Positions 8,552-19,503 of a stretch of DNA of 64,000 nt are shown here, one piece after another (position 1 is the first letter of the stretch; each line of letters opens with the position of its first letter). Below the pieces are notes generated by a model. The model was not told the DNA's origin. It saw only the letters and a program-made list of their open reading frames with translations, and searched no databases. Origin of the DNA: Ginsengibacter sp963792025. GTDB lineage: Bacteria; Bacteroidota; Bacteroidia; Chitinophagales; Chitinophagaceae. The position numbers and the translations under genes were made by a program. Where the stretch lies: NCBI GenBank assembly GCA_963792025.1, contig CAWBUS010000004.1, forward strand, positions 248,001 through 312,000, read 5' to 3'.

Positions 8552-8552
8552 A

Positions 8553-8571
8553 GGTCAAATTTTATATGACC
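8553..8571. promoter_or_regulatory. Inverted repeat immediately upstream of the N-domain gene
   Basis: GGTCA at 8553-8557 and TGACC at 8567-8571 form an inverted repeat separated by nine AT bases. It ends one base before the start codon of the 82-residue gene. The position would suit an operator or an mRNA structure that masks initiation. Confidence 0.3.
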
Positions 8572-8763
8572 GTAATATCATTCAGTCGTTTAGTGCCTTA
8601 AATTAAAATCCTGCGGGTAGCTATAATTCAGAGAGTAAATTGTATAGCGTAATTAAAATCGTTTGAATTAAAAAGTACTCAGTAAATTTAACCTAATGTG
8701 CGGAAATTATAAATATTTGTTTGTAAAAGTATTGTAACACTATTTACTTATTAATTACAATCT

Positions 8764-9651
8764 TCAGGAATTTTTTAGTGCGCTTAACATCTTTCTTAAT
8801 GTTTTACGGTTGCTGTTTGTAATAACACCGGTTTGCGGCGCATCCGGAATAAATACATCAGGCATACATCCCGTTTCACCTGTTTGGCAGGTTATATAGT
8901 TGTAAAAAGATTGATTGATATTGCAGTTTTGTTTACAAAACATTTCTGCAAATTCTTCTGCAGTTGTTATATATATTGAATCACGCTGCCGGTCGCTATC
9001 AATCTTCTGGCACTGTTCTCCGTTTTGATACGAGCCGGATAGCACTGCCAGTGACTGGCATTCACGATTAAATTCAATTTGAAAAATTGAGGTGCATGCA
9101 TTAGCTATTTCACGACCGGCATATTTTTCGATAATATTTTCTATAAATGAATAGGCTCCGCCATCGGTCGTAATGGTCCCGTGGGTTACAGCTTTTTCTG
9201 CCACTAAATCTATTTGTGTGAATTGCTGTCTGAACTCTGCATCCACAAACCATTTTCTATTACAGTTATCCATTTGCAACAGGCCTGTGGCCGATAACAG
9301 AAAAACTGAGGTACAAAGACATGCTATTTGCGTTCCTATGTTGTGCTGTTGTATCATCCATTCCTTTAATCCTTCATCCTGGTTTAATACCTCTGCCATA
9401 TTCCCGGCGAGTGCTGGTATCACAATCAAGTCCGTTTGAGAAATATCCGGGAACTGAAGGCGGGGTTTTAAACTGATAGTGTTTCCATACAAACTAACAG
9501 GAGCTTTTCCAGCAACGATATGCATTTCGAACGGAGGCAAATTTTCGTTTTCCAGAGCATACTTGTTTGCCATATCAAATATTTTGAAAAGCCTTACAAC
9601 ACTGCTTACCAAAACTCCCTGTGCCGGTATCGTAATGGAGACGCGTATCAT
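8764..9651 (-). CDS. GlxA/DJ-1-like protein with degenerate AraC half
   Basis: A 295-residue protein. Residues about 1-195 follow the DJ-1/PfpI domain of GlxA-type AraC regulators: IPAQGVLVSSVVR, DLIVIPALAG, a nucleophile-elbow-like region CLCTSVFLLSATGLL with two cysteines, and TDGGAYSFIE...KYAGREIA. The half that should hold two helix-turn-helix motifs (from about 215) is short and degenerate. Only a weak trace of the first HTH (TTAEEFAEMF) remains, with several extra cysteines and no second HTH. No missing HTH is found in other frames downstream. It may have lost DNA binding and act as a stand-alone DJ-1-like protein; alternatively it is decaying. Confidence 0.75.
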   Translation of the reverse strand: MIRVSITIPAQGVLVSSVVRLFKIFDMANKYALENENLPPFEMHIVAGKAPVSLYGNTISLKPRLQFPDISQTDLIVIPALAGNMAEVLNQDEGLKEWMIQQHNIGTQIACLCTSVFLLSATGLLQMDNCNRKWFVDAEFRQQFTQIDLVAEKAVTHGTITTDGGAYSFIENIIEKYAGREIANACTSIFQIEFNRECQSLAVLSGSYQNGEQCQKIDSDRQRDSIYITTAEEFAEMFCKQNCNINQSFYNYITCQTGETGCMPDVFIPDAPQTGVITNSNRKTLRKMLSALKNS

Positions 9652-9739
9652 ATCATAAAGTTAGATCAGAAAACAGAACTTATTTTTAGAAAGTCAGAAT
9701 ACCGGTGCAAAGGTTTATGTTTAAAAACGATACAGCTCT

Positions 9740-9855
9740 GTTGGCGCGAACGTGCCTGTTGCCCCATGCTGCGCTGAGAATATTTAAATAACCAAATCCG
9801 CTTTCTTGCCATCTCGTACAGAGTTTAAATAAATAGGGACTGCTATCCCATGCTG
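9740..9855 (+). repeat. Dispersed intergenic repeat family 1, copy C
   Basis: The third copy. Its core CCATCTCGTACAGAGTTTAA then ATAGGGACTGCTAT resembles copies A and B, and its left part (GTTGGCGCGAACGT, TGCTGCGCTGAGAAT) matches copy B. It lies in the 9652-10011 gap between divergent genes. The rest of that gap is promoter-sized sequence for the 10012 gene. Confidence 0.6.
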
Positions 9856-9989
9856 CCCTGGGCAAGTCTTCAAATAAATATTCCCCATCCTTCGCGTTTG
9901 GTAGCCTGGCTATGTGCGTCCGCCATACCTTGCGCTATGGTTACGTGTATTCCTGTTTGTTATAATAAATCAGGTTTTACTATTTTAGT

Positions 9990-10006
9990 GTAATAGTAAT
10001 TATTAC
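9990..10006. promoter_or_regulatory. Short inverted repeat before the 10012 gene
   Basis: GTAATA at 9990-9995 and TATTAC at 10001-10006 form a perfect 6-base inverted repeat with a five-base spacer, five bases before the start codon. It could be an operator; no matching regulator is known. Confidence 0.2.
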
Positions 10007-10011
10007 AATTT

Positions 10012-10467
10012 ATGAAAGAGCTCACACTTACATTTACGGAAGACGAATACCTCTTGCTCGCCAAGATGCTGAACATTGCCCAAGCGATAGTACCGGGGAA
10101 TGAATATGACGATTTTGACAAAGTGAACAAAATTTATAATGACGTATGTAAAAAAGGATTTTATGAGCTTCCGGAAACAAAAAGCTTCAGGCAGATGGGC
10201 GAGTTGAATCTCACACCTTTTGATATCTCAGAAGACATGTGTGATGAAACTGCAGCGCTAAAGGATTTAGCTGATATTGCAATGCTGCAGGAATATTTAC
10301 CTTACAGCCTTGCCGACAGGGATTTTGAAGAAATGTATGGCCATCCTGAACCAGAAGTTGTATTTAGCGACCCCAAATTACTGGGGGCACTGAAAGGTTT
10401 ACAAAAAAAATACATTGAGGAATTTGGTAAATATGGTGTTACTCATTTACGACTCGAAGAACGCTAA
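10012..10467 (+). CDS. Hypothetical protein
   Basis: A 151-residue acidic, soluble protein beginning MKELTLTFTEDEYLLLAKML. It has no signal peptide, membrane segment or recognisable motif. The first half looks helical (DKVNKIYNDVCKKGFYELPE). The second half contains DLADIAMLQEYLPY and a helical C-terminal LKGLQKKYIEEFGKY. I do not recognise the family. The ATG at 10012 is preceded by an AT-rich leader with an inverted repeat and no Shine-Dalgarno sequence, as usual in this phylum. It is followed directly by repeat-rich DNA, so it is probably monocistronic. Confidence 0.65.
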   Translation: MKELTLTFTEDEYLLLAKMLNIAQAIVPGNEYDDFDKVNKIYNDVCKKGFYELPETKSFRQMGELNLTPFDISEDMCDETAALKDLADIAMLQEYLPYSLADRDFEEMYGHPEPEVVFSDPKLLGALKGLQKKYIEEFGKYGVTHLRLEER

Positions 10468-10469
10468 AG

Positions 10470-10538
10470 GGTTTTCCAGCCTCCGTAGCTATTGCCTCGC
10501 TTTGACAAGCCCGCATCAACCACTAGTGAGAGCCGCCG
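10470..10538 (+). repeat. Dispersed intergenic repeat family 2, copy 2
   Basis: Partner of the copy at 2280-2347, with 32 of 33 identical bases in the core at 10506-10538. It begins three bases after the stop codon of the upstream gene, as copy 1 also follows a gene end. A further hairpin lies downstream at about 10633-10650 (GAGGTTT/AAACCTC arms). Confidence 0.6.
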
Positions 10539-10673
10539 TCTGTCTCCTGATGAACAACGGCCAGCCAGCTCAAACTTTCAACCCTGGTTCTATAAAAATT
10601 AATCTTGTAGTTATAGTTTCCAAAAGCCGTTGAGGTTTCCAAAAAACCTCGCACGTTTGCCGTGGTGTTAAAA

Positions 10674-10747
10674 AACTTTTGGAAAGGTTATTAGGGACCT
10701 TGTTTGCAAAACCTGGTTCCATAACTTTCCAAAAGTTAATCACATTC
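10674..10747. repeat. Imperfect long palindrome with AACTTTTGGAAAG arms
   Basis: The left arm AACTTTTGGAAAGGTTAT (10674-10691) pairs with the right arm ATAACTTTCCAAAAGTT (10731-10747). The interior also pairs partly (GGGACC against GGTTCC). The right arm ends exactly next to the stop codon of the minus-strand gene at 10748. The same arm sequence forms a perfect palindrome at 35753-35785, so this is a recurrent element and could also act as a transcription end. Confidence 0.5.
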
Positions 10748-11032
10748 TCAGAAGTCAATAAATGAAAGCAGGTAGGTAATGGCGGTAACTATTTTGGAAA
10801 CGCCTAACTTATACCAGATACTTTTCTCGCCTATTACTGTGTTCTCTTTAAGCGTGGCCGCAATTTCCTGCCTGAAAAATAATGGCTTGCCACCGTTTAA
10901 AGTGGTGCTGGATAATTTGCCGGCATCCCGCAAATTATAAATGGTGCGGGGTTTATAACCTAGTTCCCTTTGGATATCTGAGACATCCATATAAATGTCG
11001 TTGAACTTTACGCCCGGTGGAATTACGAACAT
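10748..11032 (-). CDS. Small MerR/excisionase-type helix-turn-helix protein
   Basis: A 94-residue protein. The central part, DVSDIQRELGYKPRTIYNLRDAG then KLSSTTLNGGKPLFF and RQEIAATLKE, fits the winged HTH_17/MerR-like 'helix-turn-helix domain' proteins common in Bacteroidota accessory regions, where they act as excisionase-like or replication-linked DNA-binding proteins. The C-terminal third (WYKLGVSKIVTAITYLLSFIDF) is more hydrophobic than usual. The start at 11032 is the first ATG; an internal Met near residue 15 is possible. No integrase or transfer gene lies beside it in this window. The following gap 11033-11476 shows nothing I can define. Confidence 0.6.
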   Translation of the reverse strand: MFVIPPGVKFNDIYMDVSDIQRELGYKPRTIYNLRDAGKLSSTTLNGGKPLFFRQEIAATLKENTVIGEKSIWYKLGVSKIVTAITYLLSFIDF

Positions 11033-11476
11033 AAATTCATTTTCAGGGGTTTTCGGTTTTGTGCAGCGACGAGGAGGGATCCTGTGTTTCCGGTTGTTCT
11101 TTTTTCATGTTGTTTTGATTGAATTAGTAAATAGAGTTATTACCTTAATGGGATGGGGTTTTCAATCATGTTCAAAATATATAATTTTATTTATAACTGC
11201 AAAGGTTATACGCTACTTTTTTTGTTTGGCTGATTTCGGATGCGGGAAGGCAGGTATCAGGTGGTATTACATGGAAAAGAGCGGAAAAGAATGAAAGCAT
11301 AGACTACGAAAAAGAAATTGATACTTCGCTACATGGAATTTCGCGGTAAAAATTCTGAAACGGAAATATTCGAATAACGCTGCCCGTTATCCTTTCGCTT
11401 TAGGCCGCTGTACACAAACTGCAGAAGCGGCATACAGCATGGTATCTTAATTTCTTAATTTCTAAATCCATTATTT
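11033..11476. other. Gap without identifiable gene
   Basis: About 440 bases between divergent genes. Open frames here are short and lack motifs. I see no repeat from the families described, no tRNA and no convincing terminator. It presumably contains the promoters of the HTH gene and the DUF6266 gene. Confidence 0.4.
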
Positions 11477-12112
11477 ATGGGAACAATCAACAAGGGAATC
11501 CTTGGCGGATTTTCAGGAAAAGTAGGTACGGTAATAGGCGGTACCTGGAAAGGTATCGACTACATGCGCAGTAAAAGTAACAGGCGCAATTTTGAACCTT
11601 CTCAAAAGCAACTGGAGCAGCAGGCAAAGTTTGCACTGATGATGCGTTTTCTTCAGCCTTTAACAGCGTTGTTAGGAATTACTTTCAACAGTTTTGCTTT
11701 GAAGCAAACGGGTATGAACAGCGCATTTTCTTACAACATTGAGAACGCAATTACCGGAACCTATCCTAACTACACGATCGCTTATGCAAACGTGCTGGTA
11801 GGCAGGGGAGACCTGCCCAATGTGCTTGGCCCGGCAGTAACATCCGGTGCTGGCAGTGTTGTTACTTTTAGCTGGACAGATAACTCAGGTGTGGGTGATG
11901 CACAGCCAACAAATGAAGCGCTGTTTGTCGCCTACTGCCCTGACCTGAAACATTCCATCTTTGCAGGTGGAGCAACGCGTAGTGCGCTGACAGGTGATCT
12001 TAACCTGTTGTCTTTTGGAGGTAAGGTGGTAGAAACGTATATCACATTTGTCTCGCAAGACCTTAAGTCTGCATCTACCAGTATTTTTACCGGCGAGGTA
12101 ACCGTGAGCTAA
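11477..12112 (+). CDS. DUF6266 family protein
   Basis: A 211-residue protein of a Bacteroidota-specific family. The signature is the N-terminus MGTINKGILGGFSGKVGTVI followed by GGTWKGIDYMRS, then a Q-rich helical segment (SQKQLEQQAKFALMMRFLQPL) and a C-terminal half with short Ig-like strands (VVTFSWTDNSG, ALFVAYCP, YITFVSQD). There is no signal peptide. The function of DUF6266 is unknown; members often appear as isolated, multi-copy genes. A hairpin follows at 12119-12157 and a strong terminator at 12203-12225, so this is a single-gene unit. Confidence 0.85.
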   Translation: MGTINKGILGGFSGKVGTVIGGTWKGIDYMRSKSNRRNFEPSQKQLEQQAKFALMMRFLQPLTALLGITFNSFALKQTGMNSAFSYNIENAITGTYPNYTIAYANVLVGRGDLPNVLGPAVTSGAGSVVTFSWTDNSGVGDAQPTNEALFVAYCPDLKHSIFAGGATRSALTGDLNLLSFGGKVVETYITFVSQDLKSASTSIFTGEVTVS

Positions 12113-12118
12113 TGTGTG

Positions 12119-12157
12119 TGCCGTTAGAGCCGGCATAAGACGGCTTATATAACGGCA
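12119..12157 (+). other. Hairpin-forming sequence after the DUF6266 gene
   Basis: TGCCGTT at the left pairs with AACGGCA at the right, and an inner AGCCG pairs with CGGCT around a loop. It starts six bases after the stop codon. It may stabilise the mRNA 3' end ahead of the true terminator about 50 bases on. Confidence 0.4.
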
Positions 12158-12202
12158 TGGATTACCCGAAGATAGATTACTATGGTGTCATCATTTTCAA
12201 TC

Positions 12203-12225
12203 AAAGCCGCCGGTAAGGCGGCTTT
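12203..12225 (+). terminator. Rho-independent terminator of the DUF6266 gene
   Basis: The stem AAAGCCGCC/GGCGGCTTT with loop GGTAA is followed by a T-rich run (TTTATTACTTT). It is the strongest terminator in the first 12 kb. The following gap, 12226-12582, shows no gene I can support. Confidence 0.85.
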
Positions 12226-12582
12226 ATTACTTTCGGTAATGTATTGTAAGGGACTGATCGATTCGCTTAAGGATTCCGGAGCTGGCCTTAGAATGTTAGC
12301 TGCAAAGGAAGCAGGTTGGTATAATGCTTAAAACTGCCCCGGAAAAAATCTCCCTGGAGGAATTTATTGCAATCGTAGAAAGCCGCAATATGAATAATGC
12401 AGATTTTTCTGTTCCTTCACACGCACTTTTTTTAGTAGCGGTAAAGTATCCGTGGTTTGGTTTTTTTTGTTTCAATTGATTAGTTTTTCGTCTTTTTATT
12501 GAGGCAAGTTGAAAAAAATTATTGCTGTAACTGGTGTCGTTACTATGTTTTGTTGATGTTAACAGAATTTCTTTAAAATAAT

Positions 12583-12614
12583 TTTGCAACAAACAATATC
12601 CCATACTATCTTTG
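12583..12614 (+). promoter_or_regulatory. rRNA operon promoter P1
   Basis: TTTG at 12583-12586 and TATCTTTG at 12607-12614, separated by 20 bases, match the Bacteroidota -33/-7 consensus (TTTG / TAnnTTTG) of the primary sigma factor. Transcription would start near 12620, about 285 bases before 16S. A boxA-like AGTTCTTCT follows at 12640. Confidence 0.8.
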
Positions 12615-12698
12615 CCGTCCGCTTTTGAAAAAAGGCAATAGTTCTTCTCTAAAAAATACCATCAATCATCAACATATTTCTAATTTTTTTCAGAAAGA

Positions 12699-12730
12699 TT
12701 TGGTGGGTAAAATAAAGGCTCTTACTTTTG
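12699..12730 (+). promoter_or_regulatory. rRNA operon promoter P2
   Basis: A second TTTG (12699-12702) and TACTTTTG (12723-12730) pair with exactly the same 20-base spacer, 116 bases downstream of P1. Tandem promoters are usual for rRNA operons, but both elements here are perfect matches to the consensus. Confidence 0.8.
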
Positions 12731-12777
12731 CACTCCCAAATAAAAATGGGTGGTCAAAAAAAGGCCAAAAGATCTTT

Positions 12778-12797
12778 GAAAGTTTGGAAGTAACAGC
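12778..12797 (+). other. 16S precursor processing stem, 5' arm
   Basis: GAAAGTTTGGAAGTAACAGC is complementary to GCTGTTACTTCCAAA-T-CTTTC at 14452-14472 (3' arm), giving a 20-base-pair stem with a single bulged base that encloses the whole 16S. This is the expected RNase III-type processing stem. Confidence 0.8.
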
Positions 12798-12901
12798 ACA
12801 GAATTTTTTAAATTCTACAAGGTAAAGTTTAGCGTAACAAATTAGAATTTTGACGTTGATTTTCGATGAGAAAATTTATAGTCAGATCAAACAACATTTA
12901 C

Positions 12902-14425
<1,524 letters not shown>

Positions 14426-14598
14426 TTTAGAGCTTAACGTTTTTTACTTTGGCTGTTACTTCCAAATCTTTCAATTTTTTATAAGAAATAGTTCTTTATA
14501 TTATTATAGTAGATTTTGCTATGGATTATATGTCCAATGGTAAAATGGTTTGTCCCGCATTGGCGGGATTAGCATATTATCCCATTAGCACATTATTT

Positions 14599-14673
14599 AG
14601 ATCCGTAGCTCAGCCTGGTTAGAGCACTACACTGATAATGTAGGGGTCACCAGTTCAAATCTGGTCGGGTCTA
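14599..14673 (+). tRNA. tRNA-Ile (GAT)
   Basis: Seventy-five bases folding into a cloverleaf: acceptor AGATCCG/CGGGTCT, D-arm GCTC...GAGC, anticodon GAT at 14634-14636 in loop CTGATAA, and T-arm with GTTCAAAT. CCA is not encoded. It sits in the 16S-23S spacer in the usual first position. Confidence 0.95.
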
Positions 14674-14717
14674 CAAAGCTAATAGCTATTAGCTGATAGC
14701 TATCAGCCCAAACTTTT

Positions 14718-14791
14718 GGGGGGTTAGCTCAGTTGGCTAGAGCATCTGCCTTGCACGCAGAGGGTCATCGGTTCGACTCCGATATCCTCCA
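14718..14791 (+). tRNA. tRNA-Ala (TGC)
   Basis: Seventy-four bases with acceptor GGGGGGT/ATCCTCC (two G-U pairs), D-arm GCTC/GAGC, anticodon TGC at 14752-14754 and T-loop GTTCGACT. CCA is not encoded. It is the second spacer tRNA, 44 bases after tRNA-Ile. Confidence 0.95.
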
Positions 14792-14950
14792 CAAAATTTA
14801 CCCCAGCCCTTAAAGGGGCTATGGTTTAGTTCTTTAAAATAATTAAGATGTTGGCTATAAGGCCTTTCGGTTCATAACCGTGCCATCTGCGTCACTCTAA
14901 ATGCCTTTCAGGGATTTAGAGTCTTAAGTTCTTTGACATATTGGGAATAA

Positions 14951-14965
14951 AAAGTTGTAATACTG
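14951..14965 (+). other. 23S precursor processing stem, 5' arm
   Basis: AAAGTTGTAATACTG pairs with CAGTATTATAACTTT at 17938-17952, with one G-U pair. The stem encloses the 23S gene and is the likely RNase III processing site. Confidence 0.7.
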
Positions 14966-15035
14966 AATAAGTTTTTTTTAAAAGGCATATCTGTAAATTT
15001 TTATTTACGGTTTGCCAAATTTCAAATTTTTTAAA

Positions 15036-17910
<2,875 letters not shown>

Positions 17911-18057
17911 TTTTTTATTTTAATATTACTTTGTAAACAGTATTATAACTTTCCCTGTATGTTAATTTATTAGTCGCAAGTAGTTAATAGAAAGTAGCGA
18001 GTGAAAATTATTTTTTCTTGTTACAGGATATCTTCTTCTTGATACCGGCAAACTCTT

Positions 18058-18169
18058 TATGGTGGTTTTGCCGAGGGTGTTCACCTCTTCCCATACCGAA
18101 CAGAGAAGTTAAGCCCCTCATGGCCGATGGTACTACACAACAATGTGGGAGAGTAGGTAGCTGCCATAT
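18058..18169 (+). rRNA. rrf: 5S ribosomal RNA
   Basis: About 112 bases with the 5' end TATGGTGG pairing with the 3' CTGCCATA. It carries the conserved CACCTCTTCCCATACCGAACAG, AAGTTAAGCCCC and GGGAGAGTAGGT segments. It closes the rRNA operon and is followed by a terminator. Confidence 0.95.
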
Positions 18170-18176
18170 TTATTGA

Positions 18177-18208
18177 AACCCTTTCAGTTAATTCTGGAAG
18201 GGTTTTTT
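18177..18208 (+). terminator. Terminator of the rRNA operon
   Basis: The stem AACCCTTTC/GGAAGGGTT with an 11-base loop is followed by TTTTTTGTTTT. It lies eight bases after 5S. Confidence 0.85.
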
Positions 18209-18269
18209 GTTTTCTATCCCGAAGGTTTTATTTTACACGTTATTTTCTGCTTCTCAACTTACTTTAAAC

Positions 18270-18728
18270 ATGTTGAAAATTCCACCAGAAAAAATAAAAG
18301 AAATTTTCGAACTCTTGGATGCGGGCATGAATGTTTATTATCACTTGCCAACAGGTGAGTTAGTATCTTATCCGGACGAATTAAAATGGGGTGGAGAGAT
18401 GGATGAGGAAGCCTGGGGTGGAGATTTAGCAAAAGTTGAAGAAAAATTTCATGAATACTTCGCTTTCCATGCGATGGAAAGTCATGAATCGTTCCAGGTA
18501 ATGGAAGATTTTATTGAGGCTATTGAAGATAAAAATGTTAGAGAAAAGTTTGAAAATATCATTCAACGAAAAAAACCTTTTCAGCAGTTTAAATATCTGT
18601 TATACGATTATCCCGCATTGCGTGAGCGATGGTATTTATGTAAAGATGATCGATACAAAGAATTTATGCAGGAACAATTAGACGACTACAACCAAAACAA
18701 TAAATTTAATGAAAATTGGATAGAATAG
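18270..18728 (+). CDS. UPF0158 family protein
   Basis: A 152-residue acidic protein fitting UPF0158: IPPEKIKEIFELLDAGMNVYY, then HLPTGELVSYP, SFQVMEDFIEAIED and RKKPFQQFKYLLYD, with a final RWYLCKDDRYKEFM. The function of the family is unknown. I placed the start at the ATG at 18270 (...LNMLKIPPEK); upstream in-frame codons to 18207 would run into the rRNA terminator. It stands alone after the rRNA operon. Confidence 0.8.
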   Translation: MLKIPPEKIKEIFELLDAGMNVYYHLPTGELVSYPDELKWGGEMDEEAWGGDLAKVEEKFHEYFAFHAMESHESFQVMEDFIEAIEDKNVREKFENIIQRKKPFQQFKYLLYDYPALRERWYLCKDDRYKEFMQEQLDDYNQNNKFNENWIE

Positions 18729-18737
18729 CGGCTGATC

Positions 18738-19300
18738 TTATTTATCCTTCCAACCAAACTTTTCCTTCAAAAACTTTTCTATACTGTCAGCTAATGATTC
18801 GGACGTTTCTCCGCGGGCAGCCGATAGACCTTCCATCGCTTCCCGAAAGCTATCAATGGCTGCGTTGTATTTTTTAACTGATTTAATAATATCTTTTTAT
18901 CGCCCGTTTCCCAATAATATCCTTCATCGCTAAGGGTAAAATCGGCGAGGTATTTTGCATCAACGTGTTTTAATAATTTGATAATGGCGATATGTGCATT
19001 CGGGCCTGCATATTGCGTCTTGGTACTCGTTGTAAATATCAAGTCTTTGTCTAATGGTCTATCATCATAAATGTCTTTTACCATGATGTTCACAGGAGAA
19101 AGCAAACGGCCATTATTATTAAAAGTAAGGAAGATAGGTTCGCTTCCTTCCGGTGCAAAGCATATCCCCTTTATTTCATCATCATCAATAGTTTGCGAAA
19201 CCCAGTGGAATGATTCGCAAATGTCTTCTACCTCCTCTATCAAGGGTTCTAGTAATTGTTTGTTGCGAATGCAGCCCGAATAATGAATAGATAGTCCCAT
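18738..19300 (-). CDS. Hypothetical protein of the MGLSIHYSG type, frame-disrupted
   Basis: The N-terminus MGLSIHYSGCIRNKQLLEPL is shared by a conserved hypothetical family; the function is unknown. The uninterrupted frame ends at 18791 with an atypical tail, but the frame shifts at an A-run on the coding strand (18893-18898). One missing A there restores a natural continuation (DIIKSVKKYNAAIDSFREAM ... EKFLKEKFGWKDK) to a stop at 18738, giving about 187 residues. I therefore annotate the longer span. The break is probably a sequence error in the homopolymer. Confidence 0.65.
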
Positions 19301-19503
19301 GATAAAATTGTTTAAATATCAAAAAGTGATTCCGGATATTTAGTTTTAACGGATAGGCGTAAACGTAATTTTATTTTATGAGCGTGGTAAATTAAAGTTA
19401 ACAAAGTTGAAACCTGCTTCATCAGATTATAGCAATTAAAACACGCCTTGACTTTTATTCTTGAATTATTTACATTAATTTAAATATAAAAATCTAAATA
19501 ATT

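Noticed and set aside
12296..12604. Minus-strand open frame before the rRNA operon
   Set aside because: No motif, no start context, and it overlaps promoter P1; non-coding is simpler.
12625..12825. Open frame of 66 codons ahead of 16S
   Set aside because: It lies in the rRNA leader across promoter P2 and the processing stem, starts with TTG and has no family features.
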